Assembly (NCBI GenBank): GCA_910583685.1
Contig: CAJTXY010000026.1
Span: forward strand, 1-16,498
Origin: an uncultured Bacilli bacterium
GTDB taxonomy: Bacteria > Bacillota_I > Bacilli_A > RF39 > UBA660
Length of the DNA: 16,498 nucleotides
Direction: 5' to 3'
The notes beneath the pieces were generated by a model. It was given only the letters and a program-made list of their open reading frames with translations, made no database searches and had not been told where the DNA came from. A program made the position numbers and the translations under genes. Every line of letters starts with the position of its first letter. Within the stretch, counting starts at the first letter, position 1. Shown here one piece after another: positions 1 through 7,783 of this stretch.

Positions 1-92
1 TAGAAATCAATTAGGGTTCGATTAAAATTGTTTTTTATTGTCTACTTTTTATTGAAAAGTTCAGTCCACTACCCACGTTTTCTTTGTAATAT

Positions 93-626
93 TTACTTAT
101 TTAATATTTCAAAAATTTCCTTTTTCTCAGTAGAATATAAATTCTTTTTCTTTAAGTGCAAAAAAATACGAATAATACTAGAAGGAAAAGAAACGATTAA
201 ATGATTATAATCAACAGCATTATCATTGTAATATTTGATAGATGCTACTAAATCTTCCTCATTATCCTCTAAACTTTCTAAACTGACAATGAAATTATCA
301 TTTTTTAATATCTTTTCGTAATCTCCAACAACTTTGATAATTTCAATATGACTATTTTTTAAAAATCCATTGGCCTCAAAATGATTCTTATTTTTTTCTC
401 GAATTAAAGAAAAGTCTTCTAAAAAATCTTTTTCCTTTGTATTTTCTTGGATAATAGGGATAATTTTAGAAATACACTCAATCTTCTTCTGCAATAAAAT
501 ATCAATATTATTTTCAGCCTCATCTATTCGGATGGTTAAATATTGGAACTTTTGATGATAAATAAGAATTGTAATTCCAATCACAGCAAGGATGAGGATA
601 ATAATTATAAGGATTATAGAAAGCAC
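93..626 (-). CDS. lemA: LemA family membrane protein
   Basis: A 177-residue protein of the LemA family, whose molecular role is not settled. Residues 2-22 form one hydrophobic segment that would anchor the N-terminus in the membrane. The rest is predominantly helical, with the family pattern of a YHQKFQYLTIRIDEAENNI stretch (about 23-41) followed by a segment matching the family's long helix, and near the C-terminus a YYND..VDYNHLIVSFPS block (about 132-149) that corresponds to the LemA signature YN..V..YN..I..FP. The usual LIPNLV motif is replaced by a weaker ISKIIPII. The GTG start at 626 follows a strong AGAGGTGG ribosome site 4 bases upstream; no nearer ATG competes. It has its own promoter at 652-680 and is separated from gerQ by a terminator. 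Family call is fairly firm; function is unknown. Confidence 0.75.
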   Translation of the reverse strand: MLSIILIIIILILAVIGITILIYHQKFQYLTIRIDEAENNIDILLQKKIECISKIIPIIQENTKEKDFLEDFSLIREKNKNHFEANGFLKNSHIEIIKVVGDYEKILKNDNFIVSLESLEDNEEDLVASIKYYNDNAVDYNHLIVSFPSSIIRIFLHLKKKNLYSTEKKEIFEILNK

Positions 627-651
627 TTTACCACCTCTTTACTATAAGAAC

Positions 652-680
652 ATTATATCAAAATAAAAAGAATGATACAA
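652..680 (-). promoter_or_regulatory. Sigma-A promoter of the lemA-like gene
   Basis: On the minus strand the -10 is TATAAT (657-652), preceded by TGA (an extended -10), with TTGTAT as the -35 (680-675) at a 17-base spacer. The -35 lies in the loop of the gerQ terminator hairpin, so the two signals are interleaved. The start codon is at 626. Confidence 0.75.
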
Positions 681-690
681 CCATTCTTCT
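661..690 (-). terminator. Intrinsic terminator of gerQ
   Basis: Read on the minus strand, AAGAATG (688-682) pairs with CATTCTT (674-668) across a 7-base loop, followed by a T-rich tail ending TTTATTT. It begins 3 bases after the gerQ stop codon. Confidence 0.75.
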
Positions 691-1023
691 TTAATTATGC
701 TTAATCCGTTCTGGAAAAATAACATAATCCAAATATACTAGCCACAAAATAACATAACTGCCATCATCCTGTTCTAAAACTGTATAATCGCGTCCAGAGT
801 CTCGTATAATTCCTTTAAAAACACGATCCCGCCATTCCACAGAATCAGCATAAGACATATAGAATTCAGCATATTTTCCCATATTTAGTTTTAATAAACT
901 CTCCGCATATTCCTCAGGAGATAAGTTAATAGCATTGCCATTAGAAGAATTAGGTATATTTTGATAAGGTGGCATAGTACCAGTATAATTAGGTAACGTC
1001 GTATTTGGATAATTAGGATTCAT
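691..1023 (-). CDS. gerQ: Spore coat protein GerQ
   Basis: A 110-residue homologue of GerQ (B. subtilis YwdL), a spore coat protein made in the mother cell, needed there for the function and retention of the cortex hydrolase CwlJ and cross-linked into the coat by transglutaminase. Residues 1-33 are a low-complexity Asn/Pro/Tyr/Gln-rich tail; residues 34-107 are the conserved domain, with LLKLNMGK (43-50), YMSYADSVEWRDRVFKG, SGRDYTVLE and LVYLDYVIF in family order. The ATG at 1023 has AGAGGGA as ribosome site 7-8 bases upstream. A sigma-E-like promoter lies at 1048-1073. The first lysine is residue 45, unlike B. subtilis GerQ, whose cross-linked lysines are at the extreme N-terminus. No cwlJ or transglutaminase gene is visible in the window. 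Confidence 0.9.
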   Translation of the reverse strand: MNPNYPNTTLPNYTGTMPPYQNIPNSSNGNAINLSPEEYAESLLKLNMGKYAEFYMSYADSVEWRDRVFKGIIRDSGRDYTVLEQDDGSYVILWLVYLDYVIFPERIKHN

Positions 1024-1047
1024 AACATTCCCTCTTTCTTACATTTA

Positions 1048-1073
1048 ACTCTATGCAAATAAGAAAGAAATAT
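1048..1073 (-). promoter_or_regulatory. Probable sigma-E promoter of gerQ
   Basis: On the minus strand ATATT (1073-1069) is followed after 13 bases by CATAGAGT (1055-1048), which differs from the sigma-E -10 consensus CATACAnT at one position. The spacer is about one base shorter than usual. In B. subtilis gerQ is, to my knowledge, sigma-E dependent, which agrees. Confidence 0.5.
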
Positions 1074-1082
1074 TGCTAAATT

Positions 1083-3050
1083 TTAACTCTTTTTCGTATT
1101 TTGTAATTTTTCATCAAAAACAGCATCAGCAACAGTTGGTTCTGTTCCCTTAATAAAATACATAAGTTTTTTCTTTGGACTATCTTGCGTAGCAGGCTTT
1201 CCAGAAATAGGATCTACTAAGACACTAGAAACATTATCAGGAATTTCATACCATTCGTCCTTTTTCCCTTTTTCGAACGACTCCATATTTTTATACCAAA
1301 TATTTTGAGCATATTTATACTCTTTAGTAGACAAAGGCTTATTATCGTCATAACCAACCCAAACAGCAGTGACAATATCTTTATTATAACCAATATACCA
1401 GTTATCGGACTCAGTAGTACCTGATTTTAGAGCATATTTATGTGTGAGTTTTGGTGCAAGATTGACTGCGGTAGGATAATTATAATCCACATAATCAGCA
1501 TCATAAGTAGCAGTTAACATATTATTAAGGATAAAAGTTAGGCTTTTGTCTAGCACTTGTTTTTTCTCTGTCTTCACTTGGTACAAAACATTACCATCAT
1601 GATCTTCAACCCGTTCAATAAAATGAGGTTTAATTTGATAGCCTTCGTTAGCAAAAGCACTATACCCACTAGCCATTTCTATGATATTAATTTCTTTAGT
1701 TCCTAGTGGAAGTGAAGCGACTCCATCTAATTTTGCAGTAATACCAACTCGCTTTGCAACGTCGATTAAGGCCTCACTTCCTAAAAACATATGGGTTTTT
1801 ACTGCATAAATATTATCAGAGTAAGCAATAGCAGTTGCCATAGAAATTGCTTTACCACCATATAAATCATTATAGTTTTTAGGAGAATATGTAGAATTAT
1901 TCGCAAAAGTAAAAGTAGTTTTCTCACTTGTGAAAGCAGAACTTGAGGTAAATCCATTTTCAAGTGCAGCATAATAAAGATAAGGCTTCATCGTAGAACC
2001 AACCTGCCGTACGGCATCTGTTGCTCGATTATATTGTGATTTCTGATAATCTCTACCACCAACAACCGCTACAATTTTTCCATTACTCGGATTCATCATA
2101 ACCGTGGAAACCTGTAATTTAGACTCATCAGGGAATTCTTCTTTAATAGTATTTTCAAGATTTGCCTGCGCTTCCATATTAAGATTTGTATAAATTTTAA
2201 GTCCTTTTGTTTTAGAGTAAGAATTTGGAATAGAAGATATCTCTTCTAACTCTTTTAAAACAGCATCTTGATAGTACATTACAGTATTAAGGCTAGTTTG
2301 CCCTTCTTTTCCTACCAAATGAAGTTGTTCCTGATAAGCATTATTTTTCTCATCCTCTGTAATTACGCCATTTTTAACCATCAAATCTAGAATAATTAAT
2401 TGTCGTCTCTTAGCAGCTTTCAAATCCACAAGTGGTGAATAATTGGAAGGAGACTTTGGAATCCCTGTTAATAAAGAAGCCTCTGCTAAGTCTAAATCCT
2501 TCGCTCTTTTATTAAAGTAAAATTTCGCAGCATTCTCAATTCCATACATACCATGACCATAGTTAATAGTATTTAAATACCCCTCTAAAATAGTATCTTT
2601 ATCATAATGTGCTTCAATTTCAATGGTATACCACATTTCCTCAATTTTTCTCTTCCACGTTTTATCAAAATCTAAAAACAAGTTTTTAGCATATTGTTGA
2701 GTAATAGTAGATGCCCCCTGTTCCACAGATTTTGAAGTAATATTAATATAGGTAGCCTTTAAAATACGAAGTAAATCAAAGCCTTTATGCTTATAAAAAT
2801 TTTTATCTTCAGCAGCAATAGTAGCATTAATTAAATTTGGGGAAATATTCTTAAGCTCTACCCATTTTTTAGAACCACTTCCCTGAAAGAACATTTCACC
2901 ATTATCATCAAAAATAGCAAGACTATTTGCCCCATTAATTTCAAGTTTAGGAGAAACTTTTGCATAAGCATAGGCCCCAATTACCAAAATAAAAAAGAAA
3001 AGCATCGCAAAAAAAGAAAATTTGATAAGCCGTTTAAAATGTTTTTTCAT
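1083..3050 (-). CDS. pbpG: Class A penicillin-binding protein, PbpG-like
   Basis: A 655-residue bifunctional peptidoglycan synthase that polymerises lipid II and cross-links the glycan strands outside the membrane. Residues about 8-30 are a single N-terminal membrane anchor. The GT51 transglycosylase domain follows, with AAEDKNFY (catalytic Glu81), QGASTITQQYAKN and EGYLNTINYGHG (Glu156). The transpeptidase domain has SxxK (Ser352-Lys355 in GSTMKP), SDN (411-413) and KSGTT (from Lys542). The KSG variant, SDNIYAVKTH, the YAQNIW segment and FIKGTEP near the C-terminus resemble my recollection of B. subtilis PbpG (PBP2d), a sporulation PBP also mapped near ywiB-argS. I place the start at ATG 3050, six bases after AAGGTG; the in-frame GTG at 3059 is part of that ribosome site. 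Class is certain; the PbpG assignment is by likeness and neighbourhood. Confidence 0.88.
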   Translation of the reverse strand: MKKHFKRLIKFSFFAMLFFFILVIGAYAYAKVSPKLEINGANSLAIFDDNGEMFFQGSGSKKWVELKNISPNLINATIAAEDKNFYKHKGFDLLRILKATYINITSKSVEQGASTITQQYAKNLFLDFDKTWKRKIEEMWYTIEIEAHYDKDTILEGYLNTINYGHGMYGIENAAKFYFNKRAKDLDLAEASLLTGIPKSPSNYSPLVDLKAAKRRQLIILDLMVKNGVITEDEKNNAYQEQLHLVGKEGQTSLNTVMYYQDAVLKELEEISSIPNSYSKTKGLKIYTNLNMEAQANLENTIKEEFPDESKLQVSTVMMNPSNGKIVAVVGGRDYQKSQYNRATDAVRQVGSTMKPYLYYAALENGFTSSSAFTSEKTTFTFANNSTYSPKNYNDLYGGKAISMATAIAYSDNIYAVKTHMFLGSEALIDVAKRVGITAKLDGVASLPLGTKEINIIEMASGYSAFANEGYQIKPHFIERVEDHDGNVLYQVKTEKKQVLDKSLTFILNNMLTATYDADYVDYNYPTAVNLAPKLTHKYALKSGTTESDNWYIGYNKDIVTAVWVGYDDNKPLSTKEYKYAQNIWYKNMESFEKGKKDEWYEIPDNVSSVLVDPISGKPATQDSPKKKLMYFIKGTEPTVADAVFDEKLQNTKKS

Positions 3051-3068
3051 AAACTTCACCTTCTACAG

Positions 3069-3098
3069 TTAGTATGAAAAAATAATTTTTAAATATGT
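3069..3098 (-). promoter_or_regulatory. Probable sporulation-sigma promoter of pbpG
   Basis: On the minus strand CATACTA (3076-3070) equals the sigma-G -10 consensus and shares CATAC with sigma-E. Upstream, ACATA (3098-3094) sits 17 bases away as a sigma-G-like -35, or ATATT (3096-3092) 15 bases away as a sigma-E-like -35. Which factor reads it cannot be decided from sequence; a spore-specific promoter suits a PbpG-like protein. Confidence 0.5.
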
Positions 3099-3117
3099 AT
3101 GCTTTTTATATAAGTTA

Positions 3118-3126
3118 TGTTATAAT
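3118..3126 (+). promoter_or_regulatory. Extended -10 promoter of the ywiB-like/argS pair
   Basis: TGT followed directly by TATAAT (3121-3126) is a perfect extended -10 element; no good -35 is seen 17 bases upstream. Transcription would start near 3133, about 25 bases before the ATG at 3158. It is divergent from the pbpG promoter. Confidence 0.65.
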
Positions 3127-3157
3127 TTGGAGTAGAATTTTATTTGTGGGGTATTCT

Positions 3158-3505
3158 ATGAAAAAGAAAAAAGCGAAATTTTTATTAATATCACAAAATA
3201 AAGAAATAAAAGAAGATATTATAATAGAAGAGAGGGAAAATATTTATTATTTTTCTTTAAAAGATAGCAGTAATCATCGCCTATCAAAAGAGGATTGTAA
3301 TCTGATGCGAGAAACTAAAGAAATACTGTTAGAATTAGATTTTAAAAAATGTGAAAATAGTAAAATATATTTAAAAAAAGAAAAACTACAATATAATCTA
3401 GATTTAAAAGTAGAAAAATGTAGAATAACTTCTACTGAAGTAGAGATAAGATATGAATTAAATAATGAAAAATATATATTTGAAATAGTATTAGAAGGTG
3501 ATTGA
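3158..3505 (+). CDS. YwiB-like DUF1934 protein
   Basis: A 115-residue, lysine- and glutamate-rich protein with alternating hydrophobic residues that suggest a beta-barrel. Its place directly upstream of argS and its C-terminal strands (LDLKVEKCRI..EVEIRYEL..EKYIFEIVLEG) match the YwiB/DUF1934 family, whose function I do not know; B. subtilis YwiB is somewhat longer (about 140 residues). I choose ATG 3158 because the upstream in-frame ATG at 3095 lies before the TATAAT at 3121, and GGGG at 3148-3151 gives a modest ribosome site 6 bases before 3158. The stop at 3505 is 2 bases before the argS start, so the two genes are probably translated from one message. The family call rests more on context than on strong motifs. 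Confidence 0.65.
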   Translation: MKKKKAKFLLISQNKEIKEDIIIEERENIYYFSLKDSSNHRLSKEDCNLMRETKEILLELDFKKCENSKIYLKKEKLQYNLDLKVEKCRITSTEVEIRYELNNEKYIFEIVLEGD

Positions 3506-3507
3506 AA

Positions 3508-5262
3508 GTGAGTATAATAAAAGAATTAGAATATGAAGTAGCACAAAAAATGGAAGAAGCAGGTTACAAGGTAGAAAACTTTGTATTTAGTCCCTCATCA
3601 CGGCCAGATCTTGGAGATTATCAAATAAATGATGCAATGTCTTTAGCAAAAATCTACCAAGAAAATCCACATATCATTGCAGAAAAAATAGTAAAAAAAC
3701 TAAAGACAGATAACCGTTTTACAAATATTAATATTGCAGGACCAGGTTTTATCAATATAACATTATCTGATGAATTTTTAATTGATAGTATGAATAAATC
3801 GTTAAAAGATATCAATAATAATATTGACCGAGTAAGTGGCAAGAAAATTATGATGGACTATGGTGGTGCTAATATTGCTAAAACATTGCACGTAGGACAT
3901 TTGCGTTCAGCAAACATCGGAGAAGCAGTAAAACGACTTGCTAGACTTCTAGGACACGAAGTGATATCTGATGTTCACTTTGGAGATATAGGAAGACAGT
4001 CAGGGATGGTAATATCAGAAATAAAGGAAAGATACCCTACACTTCCCTATTTTGATGAATGCTATAGTGGAAATTATCAAGAGGTTGATTTTAACATTAC
4101 ACCAGAAGAGTTAGGTGAAATCTATCCGCTTGCTAGTACAAAAGCAAAAACAGATGAATCTAAGCTAGAAGAAGTAGTAGAAATTACCAAAGAGTTGGAA
4201 AATGGTCATAAAGGTTATAATGCTCTTTGGAATAAAATAAAAGAGGTATCTATAAAAGATATTACAGCAGTATATAAAAGAATAAATACAGAGTTTGATT
4301 TATTAGAGGGTGAAAGTGATTGTTACCCATATATTAAAGAAACAATGAGTATAATGGAGAAAAGTGGACTTTTAGAAGAAAGCGAAGGAGCCAAAATTAT
4401 CAATGTTAAAACTGAGACAGATGATAGTCCAATGCCACCACTTGTGGTGATAAAATCGAATGATGGAACCCTTTATGCAACAAGAGATTTGGCAACAATT
4501 CACTCTAGAATGAAAAGATTTTCTCCTGATGAAATATGGTATTTTGCAGATAACCGCCAATCATTATATTTTGAACAAGTCTTCCGTGCCTCTTATTTAA
4601 CAGGGCTAGTACAAAAAGAGACAAAACTAGAATTTTTTGGATTTGGAACTATGACAGGACAAGACGGCCGGCCATTTAAAACAAGGGATGGGGGTGTAAT
4701 GACCCTAAAAGATTTAATAAAAAGCATTAAAGAAGAGACATTAAAGAGAATCAATATTGATATGGTAGAAGAAGAAAAGCGTGAAGAAACCGCTGAAATG
4801 ATCGCTATTGCCGCACTAAAATATGCTGATTTTTTGCCATTTAGAACAAAGGATTATGTTTTTGATCCTATAAAGTTCACCGATTTAGAAGGAAAAACAG
4901 GTCCTTACTTACTATACTCAACTGTCAGAATGAAATCATTACTAGAAAAAGTAGAAAAAGAAGGAATAAAAGAAATTTCTTTCCATAAATTAAAAGGAAC
5001 AAACGATAGACTACTTGCATTAACTATATTGAAAATGCCAATGGTACTAAAAAAATCGTTAGAAGCAAAATCACTAAATGAAATTGCAGAATACTTATAC
5101 AAACTAACTAGTATTTATAACAGCTTTTATGCAGAAAATAAAGTATTAACAGAAGAAGATGAAAAATTAAAAAGCACGTGGACTGCCCTTACAAAATTAA
5201 CATTTAATATAAATTCTCTACTTCTAAAAACACTTGGAATAAAAGTACCAGAAAAAATGTAA
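3508..5262 (+). CDS. argS: Arginyl-tRNA synthetase
   Basis: A 584-residue class I synthetase that charges tRNA-Arg with arginine in the cytoplasm. Residues 1 to about 85 form the N-terminal tRNA-recognition domain. The Rossmann catalytic core follows, with the HIGH-type motif HVGH (128-131) in ANIAKTLHVGHLRSANIGEA. TGQDGRPFKTRDGGVMTL occupies the place of the KMSKS loop, as is usual for ArgRS. The DALR-type anticodon-binding domain fills about 460-584 and ends LGIKVPEKM, close to the typical family C-terminus. I select GTG 3508: AAGGTG (3495-3500) lies 7 bases before it, whereas the in-frame TTG at 3502 would be only one base from that site. The gene is co-transcribed with the ywiB-like gene, as in Bacillus. 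No terminator was recognised before the rpoE promoter. Confidence 0.96.
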   Translation: MSIIKELEYEVAQKMEEAGYKVENFVFSPSSRPDLGDYQINDAMSLAKIYQENPHIIAEKIVKKLKTDNRFTNINIAGPGFINITLSDEFLIDSMNKSLKDINNNIDRVSGKKIMMDYGGANIAKTLHVGHLRSANIGEAVKRLARLLGHEVISDVHFGDIGRQSGMVISEIKERYPTLPYFDECYSGNYQEVDFNITPEELGEIYPLASTKAKTDESKLEEVVEITKELENGHKGYNALWNKIKEVSIKDITAVYKRINTEFDLLEGESDCYPYIKETMSIMEKSGLLEESEGAKIINVKTETDDSPMPPLVVIKSNDGTLYATRDLATIHSRMKRFSPDEIWYFADNRQSLYFEQVFRASYLTGLVQKETKLEFFGFGTMTGQDGRPFKTRDGGVMTLKDLIKSIKEETLKRINIDMVEEEKREETAEMIAIAALKYADFLPFRTKDYVFDPIKFTDLEGKTGPYLLYSTVRMKSLLEKVEKEGIKEISFHKLKGTNDRLLALTILKMPMVLKKSLEAKSLNEIAEYLYKLTSIYNSFYAENKVLTEEDEKLKSTWTALTKLTFNINSLLLKTLGIKVPEKM

Positions 5263-5268
5263 AAAGGC

Positions 5269-5297
5269 TTGCAATTACCCATAAGAAATGATATAAG
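5269..5297 (+). promoter_or_regulatory. Sigma-A promoter of rpoE
   Basis: TTGCAA (5269-5274), a 17-base spacer and TATAAG (5292-5297), with TGA immediately before the -10 (extended -10). The rpoE start is at 5329. Confidence 0.8.
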
Positions 5298-5328
5298 TTT
5301 ACTTGGGAATTCGGTTTAGGAGGAAATT

Positions 5329-5769
5329 ATGAGTATTAAAAAAATGACAAAAGAAGAGTTAGAGTTATTATCAAATAAAGATATAACAAACTTACTATTA
5401 GAAGAAAGTAAAAAACCAATAAATACTGCAGAATTATTTAAAACCATAATTAGTTTATTAGAATTACCAGCAAAAACATTTGAAAATAAAATAGGAGACT
5501 ATTATACATCTCTAACAACAGATAAAAGATTCATTCTTCTAGAAGATGGAACCTGGGATTTAAAAAGCCGTCATACCTCAGATAAAGTAGTAAAGATTAT
5601 TGATGAAGATGATGAAATAGAGGAAGATTTGGTAAAAGAGGAAGAGCCAGAAGAAGAAATAGAAGAAGACAATTATGATGATACTGATGAAGACTACGAT
5701 GATAATGCGGAAGAAGATTTAAAGGATTTAGTAGTTCTTGATGAAGATGAGCTAGAATTAGAAGGATAA
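5329..5769 (+). CDS. rpoE: RNA polymerase delta subunit
   Basis: A 146-residue delta subunit, an accessory protein of Gram-positive RNA polymerase that raises promoter selectivity and recycling. Residues 1 to about 85 are the HARE-HTH domain, with IKKMTKEELELLSN, the conserved AELFKTII helix and FILLEDGTWDLKSRH, the usual end of the domain. The remainder (about 88-146) is a disordered, extremely acidic tail of Asp/Glu runs that mimics nucleic acid. It is shorter than B. subtilis delta (about 173 residues), mostly in the tail. The start has an ideal AGGAGG ribosome site. Its neighbours argS upstream and normally pyrG downstream fit Bacillus order, but pyrG is absent here and prfA follows. It has its own promoter and a terminator overlapping its stop codon. 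Confidence 0.95.
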   Translation: MSIKKMTKEELELLSNKDITNLLLEESKKPINTAELFKTIISLLELPAKTFENKIGDYYTSLTTDKRFILLEDGTWDLKSRHTSDKVVKIIDEDDEIEEDLVKEEEPEEEIEEDNYDDTDEDYDDNAEEDLKDLVVLDEDELELEG

Positions 5770-5780
5770 TTCTAGTTTTT
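5751..5780 (+). terminator. Intrinsic terminator of rpoE
   Basis: CTAGAATTA (5752-5760) pairs perfectly with TAATTCTAG (5767-5775) across a 6-base loop, followed by TTTTT. The 5' arm encodes the last residues of RpoE and the stop codon lies at the start of the 3' arm. Confidence 0.8.
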
Positions 5781-5792
5781 GTTTATAATTCA

Positions 5793-5801
5793 TGATATAA
5801 T
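5793..5801 (+). promoter_or_regulatory. Extended -10 promoter of prfA-prmC
   Basis: TGA plus TATAAT (5796-5801) forms a consensus extended -10; no clear -35 stands 17 bases upstream, where the rpoE terminator ends. The prfA start is 31 bases downstream of the -10. Confidence 0.7.
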
Positions 5802-5832
5802 ACGTATGAATTAATAAGGAAAAGGTGATTTT

Positions 5833-6894
5833 ATGATTGAAAGATTAGAAGCAATTGAAACACGTTTTAAGGAAATTGAAAGTGAGTTAACAAAGCCAGA
5901 AGTACTATCTAATATTAATAAAACAAAAGAATTATCGAAAGAAATGAGAGACTTAGAAGAAACAGTTCGGGTATATCAAGATTATAAAAAAACAAAAGCA
6001 GCAATTGAAGAGACAAAGGAAATGCAAAAAGACCCAGATCTTGGGGAAATGGCAAAAGAAGAACTACCGGGGTTAGAAGAAAAAAAGGTGTCTCTAGAGT
6101 CTGCCCTTGAAATCTTGCTGATTCCAAAAGACCCTAATGACTCTAAAAATGTCATTGTAGAAATTCGTGGTGCTGCCGGTGGTGATGAGGCCAATATCTT
6201 TGCTGGAGACTTATATAGAATGTATACCAGATATGCTGAAAAGCAAGGTTTTAAATGCGATGTATATAATGCAATCGACGGGGAAGCAGGAGGATTTAGT
6301 CAAATAGAGTTTATGATTAAGGGAACTGGAGCCTATTCAAAATTCAAATATGAAAGTGGTTCCCACAGAGTGCAACGAGTTCCAGTAACGGAATCAAATG
6401 GTCGCTTACAAACATCTACTGCCACAGTTTTAGTAATGCCAGAAGCAGAAGAAGTAGATATTGAGATTAAACAAAGTGATTTAAGAATAGATATTTACCG
6501 TTCTAGTGGTTGTGGAGGACAGGGAGTTAATACCACAGATTCAGCTGTTAGAATCACTCATATTCCAACAAATACAGTTGTAACTTGCCAAAATGAGCGA
6601 AGTCAAATTCAAAATAAAGAGCAAGCAATGAAAGTGCTTAAAAGTCGCCTTTATGAGCTAAAACAACAAGAAATGGAAGAAAAGGAAGGAAATGTCCGTC
6701 GTAGTAAGATAGGAACAGGAGATAGAGCAGAAAAAATCAGGACTTATAATTATCCACAAAATCGCGTAACAGATCATCGAATTGGATTTACTACTAAAAA
6801 TTTAGACCGTGTGATGGATGGAGACTTAGAAGATATTATTAACGCTTTAATTACAGAAGATCAAAAAAGACGTCTAGCAGGAGAAGAGGAGTGA
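5833..6894 (+). CDS. prfA: Peptide chain release factor 1
   Basis: A 353-residue RF1 that recognises UAA and UAG in the ribosomal A site and triggers peptide release. Residues 1 to about 100 are the helical N-terminal domain. The recognition domain has PVT (184-186), the tripeptide-anticodon position that marks RF1 (PxT) and not RF2 (SPF). The catalytic GGQ is at 228-230 in SSGCGGQGVNTTDSAVR, and its Gln is the target of the next gene's product, PrmC. Length is normal. AAAGGTGAT precedes ATG 5833. The TGA stop overlaps the prmC start codon by four bases (GTGA), so the pair is translationally coupled. Its own stop is TGA, which RF1 does not read. Confidence 0.97.
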   Translation: MIERLEAIETRFKEIESELTKPEVLSNINKTKELSKEMRDLEETVRVYQDYKKTKAAIEETKEMQKDPDLGEMAKEELPGLEEKKVSLESALEILLIPKDPNDSKNVIVEIRGAAGGDEANIFAGDLYRMYTRYAEKQGFKCDVYNAIDGEAGGFSQIEFMIKGTGAYSKFKYESGSHRVQRVPVTESNGRLQTSTATVLVMPEAEEVDIEIKQSDLRIDIYRSSGCGGQGVNTTDSAVRITHIPTNTVVTCQNERSQIQNKEQAMKVLKSRLYELKQQEMEEKEGNVRRSKIGTGDRAEKIRTYNYPQNRVTDHRIGFTTKNLDRVMDGDLEDIINALITEDQKRRLAGEEE

Positions 6895-7712
6895 GAGTAG
6901 AAGAATTACTAGTCTATGGGAAAGCACATTGTCACTCCGATTTTGCAAAAATTCTACTTGCTGATATCATTGGTAAAAATCCATTGGAATTACTAACTTG
7001 TCTAGATTTAGAAGTAGAAAAAGAATGCTGTGAAAAATACAAAAGAGCAGTATGTGCCATAGAAAAAGGGACTCCTCTCCAATATGCCTTAGGGAAAGTA
7101 AACTTTTATGGGGTGGAGTTTAGCATAGATGAAAGAGTTTTAATTCCACGTTTTGAAACAGAAGAATTAGTGGAAAATACAATAAAGTATATTAATGAGT
7201 TTTTCACACAACCTGTGGATATTATTGACCTCGGATGTGGCAGCGGAGTGATTGGCCTGACTCTTGAGAAAAAAGTTTCCACTAATTTTGTGGATTTAGT
7301 TGATATTAGTGAAAAAGCCCTAGAAGTTACACACAAAAACTGTGGAAAATTAAATTCAAAGGCAAATATAATAAAAAGTGATATGTTTTCGAATGTGGAA
7401 AAAAAGTATGATGTAATCATTAGCAACCCACCTTATATTAGAGATGACGAAGAAATTGAAGATATCGTGAAGAAAAATGAACCACATCTAGCACTTTATG
7501 CCGGGAGTGATGGACTAGATTGTTATAGAAAAATATTAAGCACAATAAAACCACATATGAAAGATAGGTGCCTTATAGCTTTTGAGATTGGCTATCTTCA
7601 AAAAGAGCCAATTTTCAAACTAGTAGAAGAATACTTAGAAGATGTTAAAATCATTTGTAAGCAAGATTTATCTGAAAAAGATAGAATGATATTTATTTTA
7701 AAGAATCTTTAA
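6891..7712 (+). CDS. prmC: Release factor glutamine methyltransferase PrmC (HemK)
   Basis: A 273-residue S-adenosylmethionine-dependent enzyme that N5-methylates the Gln of the GGQ motif in release factors. The N-terminal helical domain (1 to about 75) recognises the factor and ends in PLQYALGKVNFYG, and a conserved LIPRFETEELVE segment follows. The Rossmann methyltransferase domain carries motif I DLGCGSG (113-119) for cofactor and the signature NPPY (179-182) that holds the target glutamine. The usual P of LIPRPETE is F here. The GTG start at 6891 overlaps the prfA stop (GTGA) and has GGAG seven bases upstream inside prfA. Downstream lies an intrinsic terminator. Length and gene order match the family. 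Confidence 0.95.
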   Translation: MRVEELLVYGKAHCHSDFAKILLADIIGKNPLELLTCLDLEVEKECCEKYKRAVCAIEKGTPLQYALGKVNFYGVEFSIDERVLIPRFETEELVENTIKYINEFFTQPVDIIDLGCGSGVIGLTLEKKVSTNFVDLVDISEKALEVTHKNCGKLNSKANIIKSDMFSNVEKKYDVIISNPPYIRDDEEIEDIVKKNEPHLALYAGSDGLDCYRKILSTIKPHMKDRCLIAFEIGYLQKEPIFKLVEEYLEDVKIICKQDLSEKDRMIFILKNL

Positions 7713-7783
7713 ATCTATAAACATCAGAAAAAAGGGAATAAACTTATGAAAAACTTAAAAACTAAATAATAGTGATAATAACG

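Noticed and set aside
1..92. Possible terminator or gene end left of the lemA-like gene (CAATT/AATTG plus T run at 8-36; ACTTTT/AAAAGT at 44-60)
   Set aside because: The stems are five or six A/T-rich pairs. The second has no T tract in the minus direction, and the first would serve a plus-strand gene outside the window that cannot be seen. No gene or firm signal is supported here.
3095..3157. Longer N-terminus for the ywiB-like protein from ATG 3095
   Set aside because: The start would lie upstream of the TATAAT at 3121 and has no ribosome site, and the added residues resemble no part of the family.
3654..3842. Antisense open frames within argS, prfA, prmC, murA, mntP and mbl
   Set aside because: They mirror the codon structure of the sense genes, lack ribosome sites and family motifs, and lie wholly inside well-identified genes.
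5829..6894. Recoding or an alternative genetic code, suggested by low GC and Mollicutes-like composition
   Set aside because: TGA ends prfA and the ywiB-like gene at the expected family ends, no in-frame TGA interrupts any gene, and Trp is encoded by TGG, for example in rpoE and pbpG.
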